64,000 nt of DNA, from assembly GCF_003369915.1 (NCBI RefSeq), contig NC_046673.1:24543718-24607717 (forward strand), written 5' to 3'. Both the position numbers and the translations under genes were made by a program. The DNA comes from Drosophila miranda (taxonomy: Eukaryota; Arthropoda; Insecta; Diptera; Drosophilidae). Every line of letters starts with the position of its first letter. Position 1 is the first letter of the stretch. Below, one piece after another: positions 47,501 through 60,100 of this stretch. The notes under the pieces are model-generated. The model was not told the DNA's origin. It saw nothing but the letters and a program-made list of their open reading frames with translations, and made no database searches.

Positions 47501-49096
47501 CTCGCAGGCCTGCGACATCTTCATTCGCGTTCGGTTCAGGGACTTGCCCAAGTAGTCGACCTCTCGCTGTACATCGTCGACAGTCTTTTTCTTGTTGGGT
47601 TTGAAGCCCTGGCGGTCGCGCGACGGCACTGGACAGGGCTCCAGGGGCGTGAACTGGCCGGGGGGTGGACGGTGTACGCGCCAGTAGGCCCGCTCCTGCG
47701 AGTCTCCAACAATCTTGTCCCCCTTCTTGCGCTCCTTGGCCAAGCGCACCTGCTCCTCGGCCTGCATCGATATAAAGTCCCATTTGCCCTTCAGATTCTT
47801 GTGCAGTGAGGACAAGGCCTCGGCCTCGTAGTCCTCGAGCGCATGGCGCTGTTTATTGCGCAGCGATCGCTTGGCCAAATATATGGCATACTCCACGTTA
47901 TCCGGGGCCTTGTGCTGCCACGGCCAGTAATAGGGGGTCTGGAAGCGGTACAGCGATGAGTCGTCCTTCACGGTCAGCGTCTTTGAGTCGTTCACCGGAA
48001 AGAAGTACCCGTGCAGACACAGCTGGTTGGCAATGTTCAGGGCCTCCGATTCCTCAATTTGCAATCGGTCCATAAGCCATTCGATCAGATCGTATCCTGT
48101 AAGTAATTAACGATGAACGATTAACGGGCTGTGGATGATGATGCTACCCATAATGCTTACCCATAAACGCGTATGGTATAGATGTAAGGAACATTTTCTG
48201 CTGTCGCACGGGTACACCATGTTCTTGATCCTGCATCTCGCGCACCAGCACCTCCATCTGCCATAAAAGTATACAAAAAAAAAATGAGTATCTGAGTACA
48301 TCTGTATCTATGTCTATGTCTATGTCTATCTCTGTATCGGTATTGGGATCCCTCTACCCACCTTGTCGAAGGCCATTGGTCGGGAGAGCTTCTCAATGGT
48401 TTGCTGTGGGTTGCCACTTCCGGAGCCACTGCCCGCACCTGCAAGCAGTCCTCCACTGCCCGAACCACCAGGCCCGGAGATGGAGCTGTGATGGTGGTGG
48501 TGTGTCGCCGTTGCCGTTGCCGTTGCCGTTGCTGGTGCCGCTGCTGGCGCCGTGGCTGGTGCCGCCGCCTGGGACTGCTGATGGGGTAGTGAATGCAGCA
48601 GTTGTTGTTGGTGCGTTGCGGGCTGTGAATGGGCGTGCGGATGCTGGTGGTGCTGCAAGTGATGGTGGCCCACGGAACTGCCGCTAAATGCGGTCGCTGC
48701 CTGCGTTGTGGCGGATATGGCCGTGGCGGTGGACGCCAGCGCAGGACTATTGCCGCTGTTGGCGTTCCCGCTCCCGCTGCTCGTAGCCGTTGCGGCCGTT
48801 GCCGCCGCATTGTTGTTCGCGGCGGCCGAGGGAGACAGCTGCGTGGCCGTGGCCGTGGCCATGGCATGCACGCCTCCATGTGGTTGCAGGCTCAGTGTCG
48901 TCGGCTTAATGGACTGTGGCAAGTGCGTGGATTGACTGCTGGACTGCTGCTGAGGGTTCGCAGCCGCCGACGTTGTTCCGTGTCCGGCATTCGGGGCGGC
49001 GACGACAATGGGAACGGAACCGGGAGCCGACTGGGCTGAGTTTCTGAGCACTAGCTGTCGGTCCTTGTCGGGCGGCACCCCACCGGGAGGTTCCAT
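42446..49096 (-). CDS. RSG7: R7-family RGS protein (RSG7) with C-terminal VCPWE-motif tail
   Basis: A GTPase-activating protein for Galpha-o/i, expected to pair with Gbeta5. Exons (minus strand): 48362-49096, 48161-48257, 47181-48096, 46614-47126, 44031-44339, 43817-43969, 42596-43756 and 42446-42506. All phases fit, giving 1314 residues. Exon 1 is a 245-residue Ala/Ser/His-rich leader. DEP starts at MEVLVREMQDQEHGVPV (residue 246). DHEX follows, then GGL (REVDYLGKSLNRTRMKMSQA), then RGS from about residue 515 (ELVSDPTGLQEFTTFLEKEY) to about 640. Vertebrate RGS7 would end soon after SYKKRFFNF. Here four exons add an acidic, Thr/Pro-rich tail with VCPWDE (residue 780), VCPWE (799) and VCPWEDE (1289), ending FVKTYATLGYL. 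Exon B also begins with ATG, a possible shorter start. Splicing into the tail is inferred. Confidence 0.85.
42601..42615 (-). other. Third VCPWE motif in the RSG7 tail
   Basis: Encodes VCPWE just before the last splice donor. The two other copies are at 44246-44263 (VCPWDE) and 44192-44206 (VCPWE). Confidence 0.85.
44340..46613 (-). other. Intron between the RSG7 RGS exon and tail exons
   Basis: 2.27 kb with no further supported exon. It contains a (GT)n tract at 44468-44505, GT-rich and CATA-rich repeats, and a GTGAACCGT tandem run near 46290-46323. Confidence 0.6.
44468..44505. repeat. (TG)19 microsatellite
   Basis: Perfect 38-bp dinucleotide tract inside an RSG7 intron. Confidence 0.95.
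46610..46615 (-). promoter_or_regulatory. Splice donor of RSG7 that doubles as a stop codon
   Basis: The exon ends CCT TTT AG and the donor is GTAAGC. Unspliced, the frame reads AGG TAA and stops at once, giving a protein that ends SEIPFR. Spliced, it continues into the VCPWE tail. So splicing of this 2.27-kb intron can choose between short and long proteins. Confidence 0.6.
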
Positions 49097-52000
49097 GGCC
49101 GCGTCACCCGCTAGGGTCTCGGTATCGCAGCCGCCGTCGCTGCGTCTGAGATGGTGATCTGATGATGATGGCTACTGGGCGCTAATCTAACTACGCTTTT
49201 GATACTGCTATTGGAATACTTGAATTGGAGTATGTCCTGCCGGGTGCTTTCTGCGGTTGTGCGTTCGGTTCCGCTCTTAAATTTTGATTGCTGCGTAATC
49301 CCTCGAGCTGGATCACAGTTGCTGCAGTGCTTCTGCTGCAGTTAGCCGAATTCCATCATGTCCTTGTGTATGGAAATACTTGCTGTGAAGCAGAGAACCA
49401 GAGAAGAACAGAGAAAAGTCTAAGGATTCCATTCCATGCGGACTCGGTGACGGCAAGGGGTGGACTTTTTCTTACAATGCTTCATGATTCGATCAGATGC
49501 GGTGGTTCCACGCCCCCTTGCCACCAAGTGGCACGCACTAGCACTAGCGACGCCACCCACCCACCAATAGCGAAGCCCCTCCACAGTCGCGGCGCTCCTT
49601 AAAATATCCTTCCTTTCAGACCTCAGATCTCAGACTTCGGAATTCAGATTGCTCTGAATCGATTGGGACTCCGGTTCCTTTCGGTTTCTTTCGGTTCCTT
49701 TCGGTTCCTGCTCCTGCTCCTGCTCCTCTCCTCAGAAATGTTCAGTGGGCCTCCATTCATCCAGAGTACGTTTCCATGGCCTCCGCGTGACGGCGGCTGG
49801 TGCTCGATGATGTCTCCTAGGGCCTCCTCTCGCCAGGTGCCACTTGCCTCTGCCAGGCGCCTCTGGAGCAGGGGGCGGCGTGTGCAGCTGAAGACCTGCA
49901 AGGACAACAAAACGCTTACATATTAGTTAAAGCAGCATTGCAGCTGACATCTACCCAAGTGTTGTGCTAAACTACTAGAATATTCTTGTTACAGGCCAAA
50001 TCAGCCCGGACATGGACCTGTGGCTCGACGATCAGCACCTTGAAGTGGTGCGTCTTGATCTGTGTTGCAGGGAGGGGTGCAGGGAGGGGTGCAGGGAGCT
50101 GGCCCCCCACATTTCCCTTCCCTTCCATTCCACTCCACTCCCCGGGGATGAGGTGTGTATACATATGGAACCCACAAAGAGGGATCGATTGATTGGCTCC
50201 GGTGGCCCGCGTGGGTCGCTCTCTCTCTTATATTTGCAGAGTATACTATTTCTGTAAGCTGTAATCAGCTGTCCCTTTGTTTATTCTGTTGATGCCTTCT
50301 GATACCGAGAAATCTCTCTATTTTTAGCCTGTTTTTCAATTATTCGGGTCAAGCGATAAAAATGAAAAATTTGCATACAATCACACACACACACACACAC
50401 ACACATACACATACACACATGTATGTACATGTATATTGCGACAGCCGGCTTACACACACACATACATGTACATGCAAGTGCGCCGATGCGCCACCCCATG
50501 ACGCGGTTCGACTCGACCTGAAGAGAGCCGACAACTCGAGAAGCTCCGAAGCCGAGGCTGGAGAGCTCCCCAGAGCCGAGGGAGGGCCTGGAGACGACTC
50601 TCTCCCCCCCTCTCCCTCTCACCCTCTCAGGAAGTAACGAACGGGACTTTAGATTGCTGCGTAGTTGCTGTCCTGATTTTTCCATTTATTTTTCTCTTTT
50701 TTTCGTTATTCTGGGAATCATCTCCAGCATACGGATGTGCACACATGTATTTCCACGAGTACCATAAAATACTTTTAATTACTTGAACACATGTATGTGC
50801 GTATGTGCGTATGTGCGTAATTGCGTATGTTGCACGTTTGCAGTGCACCGATACAACGAAAACAAAACCGATGATTGTTTAAAAATAGAACCCATCACTG
50901 GAGTCACTGGAGTCACTGGAGACGGCAAATCCACACCCCCAGACCCACGACCAAGCCCAGGACCAGACCCAGGACCAGTCCCAGGAGCTCCTGTTGGCTC
51001 CTGACGTCGCAAATGACGCAAAGCGAGACGCATGTACGTTATGTTATTTATTTTTATCAACGGATCATAGCTGGCAGCTGCAATCTGTCGGAGAGGAGAG
51101 GCTCAAACCCATGCAAGGACTGCACTGCACTGCAGTGCTGGCTGGCAGGATGGCAGGATGGCAGGATGGGTGGCAGACTGGCTGGATGGGTGGCAGGCTG
51201 GCTGGATGGGTGGCAGGCTGCTGCCAGTGGGAATTAAATGACGAAACACGGGGGCGGCGGCTGCCTGCAAGTTTCTTTTTCTCTTTTTCTCTTTTTCGCT
51301 GCTTGTGAGCGTGTTTACTTGTTTGTTTGTTCGTGTGCGTGTCCGTGTGCGTGTGCGTGTGGGTGCCTGTGTGCGTGTCCGTGTCCGTGTCCGTGTACAT
51401 ACAACCATTTTGACATTAGCACACGCACTTTCCCCACATCGACCCATCGACCTCTGCTTGCCCCCTCCCCGGGAGAGGCCCCGCCGTTCCAACCCAGTCG
51501 AGTCGCCTGCTCCGCTGTTGTGCCAGGGGCTGGCAGTCGGCTCTTTAATTTGTGAGCAGCATTTGGGAGCGACTGAGGGCCGGGTGCTCGACTTCGGGTT
51601 AAGATGGAGTTGACCCCCAGATAAACTTGGCGCGAAAACACAGGATTCCTTTGATTATTGCATCAGCTGTATTCGTAGAAGATTTTGAAAATCCTGCCGT
51701 AAGAAGGAACTGACTTTCATAACTCACTTGCCAATAGTCTCTCCTTCTCCATCTTTTCGCAAAGCCGAAAAGGTCTTTCCTCTCGCATGAGCCCTTGAGA
51801 AAAGCAATTTTCGCTATCGGACACCTTAACGGTCCGATGGATGTTAGCCCGATGTCGAGAGGCCTTACAGTGGCTCGGACCCAGACTCAAACGGAAACAG
51901 AAAGAGAAACAGACATCTTTCGAAAAGGAGGCAGCCAGCAAGCCCGACCAAAGGCGCAAGCTGTTGCACAAAACTCTGTCTAGCACATCCTTCAGCGCAT

Positions 52001-52520
52001 CGGGTACCCTCGGAACTCCGCACAGCACAAAATCCGGTGAAAAGACAACAAGAATTATCGGTTCGAACACACGGATACGTAATACGTATACGTAAACACA
52101 GCTACTACTGTATCTCCCGCAATCGCACGCTTTTTAATCGGATATCCAATGGAGAAATGTTCGAAAATCTCTCAAATGTCCTACGATATTTCCATCTTTA
52201 TGGTACTTTCTTTTCTGCTATTTTTCCTAGATCTTGTATGTGGGTCCCAATACCCCATGCCCCATGCCCCATGCCCCATGCCCATTGCACGGAACATGCT
52301 GCCCCCTGGCATCGCCTGGCATCGCCTGGCATGCCCTGACACTCGGCATGCCCTGAATACTCGTTAATCAAATTTTGAAAAGAGGAAAATGCAGCAAACG
52401 CTGCGACACACACGGCAGCATCGAATGACATGAAAGATCCATTTATGAATGCAAATTGAATGTAAGCTGAACCGACGTCATGGTTGTGTGTATAAAAAGT
52501 ACATATATAGACTGACAAAT

Positions 52521-52553
52521 GTGTGTGTGTGTGTGTGTGTGGGGGGGGGGGGG
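52521..52553. repeat. (GT)10 followed by a 13-bp G run
   Basis: Compound microsatellite; the G run is prone to length error in assembly. Confidence 0.9.
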
Positions 52554-53290
52554 CACTGACGCTGCAAGGAGTCGAGGTCGCGTAATCTAAAATATCCTCG
52601 GACACGATAAAAGGAGTCGGAGGCAACGGAGAGAGACACGGGCACGGGCACGGGAACGGAAGATGACCTGAATTGGCCTGGTTTATAATTGAATGACTCA
52701 ATCAATCGGGCAATCAATCATTTATGTGTTCCTTGTCGGGGCGGGCATCCGCGACAGCGGCTTTAATGCATCTACATCTGGGGCACAACTGGGCCAAAGG
52801 GGTACGGAGCCTGACATCAGGCAGTATTGTGGCAGTACCTCCTGGCTGCCTGGCTGCCTGGCTGCCTGGCTGTCCCAGCGCCTCTGTCCAGGGAGAACCA
52901 ATAAAGTGAATTACTTCATCTCTGCGCAAACGCACAGATTGCCGGCCATGGGAGTGAGTTTTCCCAGAGTTCAGGCAAAGCTCTTCTCAGAGGGCGCGTG
53001 CGGGGCTTCAGTCTTTGGCGACGCACAACGCAGATCGAGCCTTGGCGCCGTTTGGCAAAAGGTAAACGCAGGCTGGCCTCCAATCCCCTATTGGAGGCTG
53101 GCGGTGGGTAGGGGAAATGGACATGAGGTTTCTCTCGTTGGGATCTCTAGCGACAAATACTACCCCATATACATACATATGTATGTATGTACACACTGTG
53201 AACGAGGGGGAACGTGTGGAAATGTCTACTTTCTGCCCGGTACTCGGCCAGAGGGCGCGCACTGCACGGAGAAGAGCGTGTGTGAGGGGG

Positions 53291-53315
53291 AGAGAGAGAG
53301 AGAGAGAGAGAGAGA
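53291..53315. repeat. (AG)n microsatellite
   Basis: Perfect 25-bp tract; a second GA-rich tract lies near 53879-53908. Such tracts can bind GAGA factor, but no promoter is established here. Confidence 0.9.
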
Positions 53316-53635
53316 ATGCAGGCAGGCGCATGGCTGGGGCTGATCAAGGATATATATAGATTTATCCTCGGTGTCACATGCATCCACTTTCGGCACATAT
53401 CCAGTATACCCCTCCACTCTCTTTTTGAGAAGAGAGGCACCCACACACACACACAGATCTAGGGAGCTCCCTTAAACACAAACACTGACACACAAATGCG
53501 AAAAATATGCGCTGGCCATTTATACGAAATAGAAACAAAACAAACCCAAGGCGAAGCAAATTAATAAACTTCTGCTAACTGTGCAAGTGTGTAGCGGCAA
53601 ATGAACAAAAAACCCAGAGGCAGGCCAGCAAGAGT

Positions 53636-53720
53636 CAACAACAACAACAACAACAACAACAATAACGAGGACAGGACAGGGCAGGACAGGGCAGGGCAGG
53701 GCAGGGCAGGGCTGGGCAGG
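53636..53720. repeat. (CAA)n followed by GGACA/GGGCA pentamers
   Basis: CAA trinucleotides at 53636-53661 pass into a pentamer array at 53668-53720; a (GAC)n tract follows at 53782-53805. Confidence 0.9.
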
Positions 53721-54866
53721 AAACCTCCCTCGCAAACGGAAACTCATTTGCCAACAGTTTGAAACCAACTTCCGGCCCAGTGACGACGACGACGACGACG
53801 ACGACAAGGGCAGCACACAGCCAGCACCGGCGACAAATGCATGACAAAAGTCACATTTAAAAGAGAGAGGGACTGAGCGAGAGAGAGAGAGAGAGAGGGA
53901 GAGGGAGACAGGTGGTGGGCAAAAGTGCGGAAGGAAGGGAATGGGGGCGTGCGAGAGTTAGCACAAGGCGGGAGGAACGAACACGTATCCAAAAATAAGT
54001 TCGCGTGGCTCCCAGCATCTGACAGGACATGAAATTAGAAAGCTAACGCGAATTATTAGAGCTCGAAATCGAGTTTCAAGTTTTACTGCTACGAGTATTT
54101 ACCGAGGAAGCTGGGAGGCAGCTCCTTGCCCCCTGAAACAACATCACAACTCCCCGCTCCTCACCTCAGTGCTCGTCACACGGTTCTCTGTTCCACCTTC
54201 CACAAGGGAAGGGTGTTCAAGGAGCGAGATTCACTTCATTCAATGATCCTTCGGTATGCTGGTGCCTTCTCGAAACATAGGGCTATGACAAGCCACAGCG
54301 GAGCTAATACCAAGTGAATCATGCACAAGCCATGCATATCTTTTTGCAATCTTCCGATCTAGGGAGGCAGCAGAGAGCTGAAACCCCGCCATAGAACACC
54401 CTTTTGGTCCCTCGAGCGAAATCTTGCAACAAGGCAAGAAAGCATGCGTCGGATAATCAAAATAAAATAAAAATGTGTAATCCTAAGCTTCAGATCCGCA
54501 TATCCACCCACAAGCATATCTATCAGAGCATGGGAGCACTCTGTTCCACTGTGTACTTACTGCAGGTACATATGTATGTACGCAGGCAGGATGGATGGAG
54601 ATTATCGCTACGAGTACGTACGGGGCTAAGTACAAGTGCGGGTGCACCGAGCGGAGGACATACGCTCGTCCTCGAGGAGTACTCGTCAGAAAAAAACAGA
54701 CTTTGAAGATGCATTTAGTTCTTCCAGTGCCCGCAGCTTACACGCATGCCATACACAATGCCATGCCCGCAGACGCCTGCCCCCGCTGCACAGGGAGGCT
54801 TTTGAACCTTCGCATTCGCAGGAGCTTATCTTTAAATTGATATTGATTGCCGAGCAATGCAGTGCA

Positions 54867-55121
54867 ATGGAATGCATCGCGGCACAGCTGATGCGATTAC
54901 GCGCTGTGCTCTTGTGCCTCCCGTACCTCTTGTGTTTGCTGTGCGGCTTTCCCCCAAGCAGCGGGGCTTTGTTAACGAATTACCCTGCGATTACCCCTGC
55001 GATGTCTAAGCCCTCCGAGGGGGCTAAGTCCCTCCCCACCTTCCACTCCGATCCAAGGCAACCGAAAACAGCGACGTTTACATGGGAAAATGTACATGCC
55101 ATGTACTCGCCAGCAGAATAA
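54867..55121 (+). CDS. Hypothetical small secreted peptide (84 residues)
   Basis: Not a recognised gene. An intronless frame starts at ATG 54867. Its N-terminus is signal-peptide-like: MRLRAVLLCLPYLLCLLCG followed by the small-residue region PPSSGA. The remaining ~50 residues are hydrophilic and end FTWENVHAMYSPAE. The stop codon is embedded in an AATAAA (55117-55122). There is no TATA box or homology that I can see, and chance cannot be excluded in this repeat-rich region. A competing reading is non-coding RSG7 leader or intron sequence. Confidence 0.2.
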   Translation: MECIAAQLMRLRAVLLCLPYLLCLLCGFPPSSGALLTNYPAITPAMSKPSEGAKSLPTFHSDPRQPKTATFTWENVHAMYSPAE

Positions 55122-55770
55122 AGTATTATACAACCAAGCACATGCACTATATACAGTATATACACTATATACACTATATACACTATATACAGTATATATG
55201 TACGTGTGTATGTGTATTGGCATAGGCTAGTGTCTCTTCTGAGACTGGCCAACGAATTACAAATCGGACTTCTGGCTGTGGCTCTGGCTGGGAATGTAGC
55301 TCCTTCCTAGATCCAATATTCGGTATTCCATTTGCTTCGCGCTTCTCCGTGTGTGAACATACCGATGTACATGTGTGTGTGTGTGTTTGTACCCTGTCGA
55401 AATTATTAAGTTTCGAAAAATAAATAATCGCACTTTTCCCACAGACCAAGAGAATAAGCGCCAAGCGAATGCAAATAAATAAATAAACTCTAGACGGAGG
55501 CTGAACATACATTCATGCATACACACATGCATACAAACGAGTATGTACAAAATAACGTTTACATATGTAGATACATTGTACGTACATACATATGTATGTA
55601 TTTCCCGAGACAAAACCGAGAGCGATGACAAGCAACGAGTAGAATCTCGTAAACTAACGTGAAAGGACCTGCAAACGAGCGATAGGTGACTAAGTGAGTG
55701 ATCGAGTGATCGAAAGCCTAACTTTCAGGGCCACAAACTGGGCGCTCAATGGGCGCGTTCAGGCGTTGGA

Positions 55771-56010
55771 ATGCATGATACATGGTGCATGATGCATGAT
55801 GCATGATGCATGATGCATGATGCATTGCTGTTGGCCTATGCCGATAGCTGACATAACAATAATACATCATAAATTTAGCTACAGATATCCTGCGGTGCTT
55901 CGAAGACAATATCGACAGGTTCTGAGGCGATTATCATAGTGTCTCACAGTCGTTTACCAGCACTCAAAACATGATAGATGGCACCTGATGCATGATGCAT
56001 GATGCATGAT
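55771..56010. repeat. Two GCATGAT tandem arrays
   Basis: Heptamer units TGCATGA repeat at 55771-55825 and again at 55986-56010, separated by ~160 bp of unique sequence. Confidence 0.8.
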
Positions 56011-57065
56011 ACATTGTGTTGGTGAACGAATTGGCGAATCATTGGACTTCATTTGGCGATCGTTTGCGGATCTAGCTACAAATCTGGCGATATACATATA
56101 AAGTGACTTATAAAAAGTCACTTGAAAAAGATTTGGGTACTATTTGTTGTGTGCAGTGTACGGTGGCTATATTCAAATACTTGGTTTGGCTAGCTTCAGG
56201 AATTCAGGACATTTGATATCCTGTCACACACTCTACATCTACACCTTACTATATCCCATATCCCATGTCCCATGTCCTATAGCCCACGTTACTCGACAAG
56301 CAGGCCGTTGGTCAAGATGCAGAAACAAGTAACTTTCTTGGTGGGCGAACAGTTCAAAGAGTTCAAATATTAGACGGCGTATGGTAAGAAGATTCCGAAT
56401 CAACTTTCATCAACTTAATAATGAATACACACACACACAGAGGTACACATGTATGTGTGTAGATATGTAAATTCGTTCGGTTCGTCCGACCGTCTCGATT
56501 CATGCGATGGGTGAGTGAGTAATTACGCCGTAAATGCTATAACGTACACGTATGTATGTATATATGCATGTACATATGTCTGCATGTATGTATGTGCAGT
56601 CGTGCAAACGTCAGTGTGTGTTGGTAGTGCAAAAGAATTGTCTCGACTGCAGGATACCCCGCTGCCCAAACAGCGGTTAATGGTTTCAAAAGATCAAAAA
56701 CCCCATACACGAAATAGTGTGCTGGGTAAGCAATGTCTCGTAGCTCTCCTAGTGCCAAAGGCTATACGTATACGTGATATATGTACATACATACAATGTA
56801 CGTGTATGTGGACTGCAGATGTTCTAGCTTTTCAAAATGCCACTCTACTCGACTCCACTCCTTCCCCTGGCGTTTCTTTTCAAATGAAATCTCGTTTTCA
56901 AAAAGTACTCGTATGTAGTTTTTCTGGTGGTTTTTGGAGGTTTTTCCAGCGACCGAAACAAAACCATTAAGGCCCCTGCCCTGCCCTGCCTGCAAGGGTA
57001 TACAAATAAATAAATAAATACAAAAAGCCAGCCAGCCGGCCAGGCCAATTTAATACCAAGAGAGG

Positions 57066-57110
57066 AGAACAGAACGGAACAGAACGGAACAGAACAGAAC
57101 AGAACAGAAC
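57066..57110. repeat. GAACA/GAACG pentamer array
   Basis: Nine tandem pentamers. Related arrays lie at 59142-59177 and 60066-60120, and shorter ones near 18165-18185 and 60890-60905. Confidence 0.9.
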
Positions 57111-60100
57111 CCTACAGAACTTATGGCCGCACTTACACTAGCGCTCACACACATTCACACATTCACCCATTCACACATTTGCATACATGCAGAATACCCA
57201 TACACATTTAAAGAAAAGCTGAATAAAAACATTTCGTGTGCATACAAAGGAAAACAAAGATAAACAACACACACCGCGATGCCGATGCCGATGTCGATGC
57301 CGATGCGAATGGTAGGGTGTTTGGCCGAAGAAGGTGGACGGGGGTGGAATGGATGTGGAGGGGATGTGAATGGATGGTAGGAACGAGCGTGGAGCGTGGA
57401 CGAAGGGGGGAAGGCTGAAGGAGGTAATTGAACAACGCGACTACGCTGCCAGTCATAAATGTATGTATGTATGTATGTACATCTGCGCATAAACATACAT
57501 CATAATTGGCCTTTGATCGCCGGGGATGCTAAGTGTTCAATGGCGAACATGAATCAAAGTGTAAAGAATGAATGCAACAAAGGCTGGCCGTCGATATTAT
57601 TACCAATTGCATTCGATAGGCCACCCCGTTGAGGGGCTACGAGCGATGTTCTTGCTACTTGTTTTACGACCAATATTCCCATTGGAAATTCAACAATTTC
57701 CATGGGTTTCCATCGCGCCGATAACAGCGGTAACCGAAGAGTAACTTCTTGCGACTGCTTTTCGATCCAACATTACGGATTGAGGGGGTTCCCCGACACA
57801 TCCTAAACCGGATTCAAGCTGGATTTACCCTTAAAGGTGAGGAACACTCAACAACGCTGTTCTTCCCCGCTGAATCGTACTCTATATTGTATGTAGCGGA
57901 AATGTCGATAAATGCCACTGAAAAGTTTTCGAAACCAAATTATGCAATATGGGCCTTTCCGTTCGTACGACAAAATGTTAAAAAAAAAAGAATAAAAAAG
58001 TGAAGTTTCGAAGTTCCAGTTGAATAGTAATTGGATTCACCAAAAAAGAAGGCAATAATCGAATGAGCGGTTCTAAAAAACAGAAGCGGTTTTCGCGGTT
58101 GAGCCACAAAATTGCAAAACTGCGAATTGCATATCTGTCTGGGACCGTCTGTCTTACATTTTCTGGCGTGATATACATATGAAGTATTGGGCATTAATTT
58201 TCCAAGCTATTAAATGTTAAAACCAGTTTCCAGTTTTTTTTTGTTTTTTGTATAAGATCCGCGGCGTTACGTTACCGATTCCGTCAGATATGGACGCATG
58301 CCACTCCTGATTGAGTTTATTCATAATTATGCATCCACATATATGTACATATGTACATACATCATACATTATCCCATTTTTAGTGCGGATAAACATCTGG
58401 TGTGAACAGATCGTAAAGCACAAAGAACGTCTAAAGATAGACGATGGTGGTGTCTCGAAAAGGATCCTGCACGCTAAATATCAGCACGGAAATGTGCATT
58501 TCGTGACACATGAATGAAATGACTAATATTTAAATGATCGATGCAAAGGAGATCCATATGAACAGACATACATACATATGTATGTGTATGTGTGTCTGTA
58601 TCGAATGTCAAACAAAAACAAACCTGAATGATGATCGCAGCGTAAAGAAGATTGATTCCTGTCAGGTATCAGGAGTATCAATAGCCGCCGACCAAGTTTC
58701 GCACAACTTTCACACATGAATCTATGTACATACAGATCTGTACATATGTAAGTACATACATATGTACTATACTATGTGTACATATGTATGTAGAGGCTAA
58801 TAAATTAAAATGGTACAGTATCAGCGCCACAACACAACAGCAGAGCAGTGCTCCTAGGCGGATTGTTTTGTGTGTGTTTTCTAATATGTATGCATGTGTG
58901 GGTGTGCGTGAGCTGGTACGCATACATTGGGCCAAAAGAGAGCCCGCCCGAGCAACAAAAAGCTTTGATAGGCGCAGCAGATAGCATACTACGTGGTTTT
59001 TCTCCTTTTTTTGCCCTGCGTGGGAGAGGGGTGGCGGGAGGGGGTACTAAGTAATTGATGATGATTTTCTGTGTGTGTGTGTGTGTGTGTCCGCGTCGGG
59101 CTCTGAGCAAACGCACAACAACAACAATGTCAGCAGCACCAAGAACAGAACAGAACAGAACGGAACGGAACAGAACAACATTTGCTCAGGCAGAAAGTAG
59201 AGTAGAGAAGTTGTCTCCGCTCAAAGCCATCCGACAAGCCATCCCACAGCCCAAAATGCGCAAAACAATTTTTGAGCACATCTACATTTACTTTTTTTAG
59301 AGGGAACACTCTGGCAGCGTAGGCACTAGCTGTGGAGTGGAGTGGAGTGTTGGGGAGGGGAGTTGCGCGATGCGGGGTGCTCCTTTTGGTTATGCCTCCA
59401 GCAAGCAGTGCTGTCGTCGAAGCAGTTTTTGTTGCAAACATTGTTGGCCCCTTACCGCTCCTCTCTCTCCTTTTTCGCACTGTTATTACGTATCTATGTG
59501 CATACATGTGTACATACATACATGTATGTATGTATGTATGTATGTTTGTAAGTTTGACTTTTCTCAATTTGAATTTACAAAGAATAGAAAGCACTATATC
59601 GTTCTTTTATATAGATTCACTGGTTATTTAATATTTGCATATGCATGTGCGCGTACATATGTATGTATGTACATACACATGTACATAAGGCCACGAACCA
59701 GCTGGATGGCAACTTCTACCGGAACTCTACATATGTATATACCATATTGTTTAGTTGTGTGCACACACACGACATGAGGATTTGTGTGTGTTTACGGGTG
59801 TATGTGCCGTGTACTTTCCTGGGTCAAGCAAAACAAATTGTTTAGCCAAAAAACCAACTGAAACAATTTTTAAGCACGAGCGCACATCAACATAAACACT
59901 TTGAAATAAACATATGTACATATGTATGTATGTTTGTATGTATGTATACGTAAGACATCCCAGACACACATCCTCCACTCAAAAGACGTCCAGAGGAGGC
60001 ATAACTGTAACGCAAAAACTCACAACACAACAAAAATTTTCACTGTCAATGCTAACACACAACTAACAGAACAGAACAGAACGGAACAGAAGAGAACATA

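Noticed and set aside
49288-49602. Frame with a signal-peptide-like start upstream of RSG7
   Set aside because: It opens only from a TTG codon, has no ATG before the hydrophobic stretch and is followed by repeat-derived residues.
55771-56010. GCATGAT arrays as a possible CRISPR-like array
   Set aside because: Units are only 7 bp with no spacers, in a eukaryotic genome; this is a simple tandem repeat.
57749-58003. 84-codon frame MRLLFDPTLRIEG...
   Set aside because: Not low complexity, but no ATG context, splice sites or family likeness could be shown.
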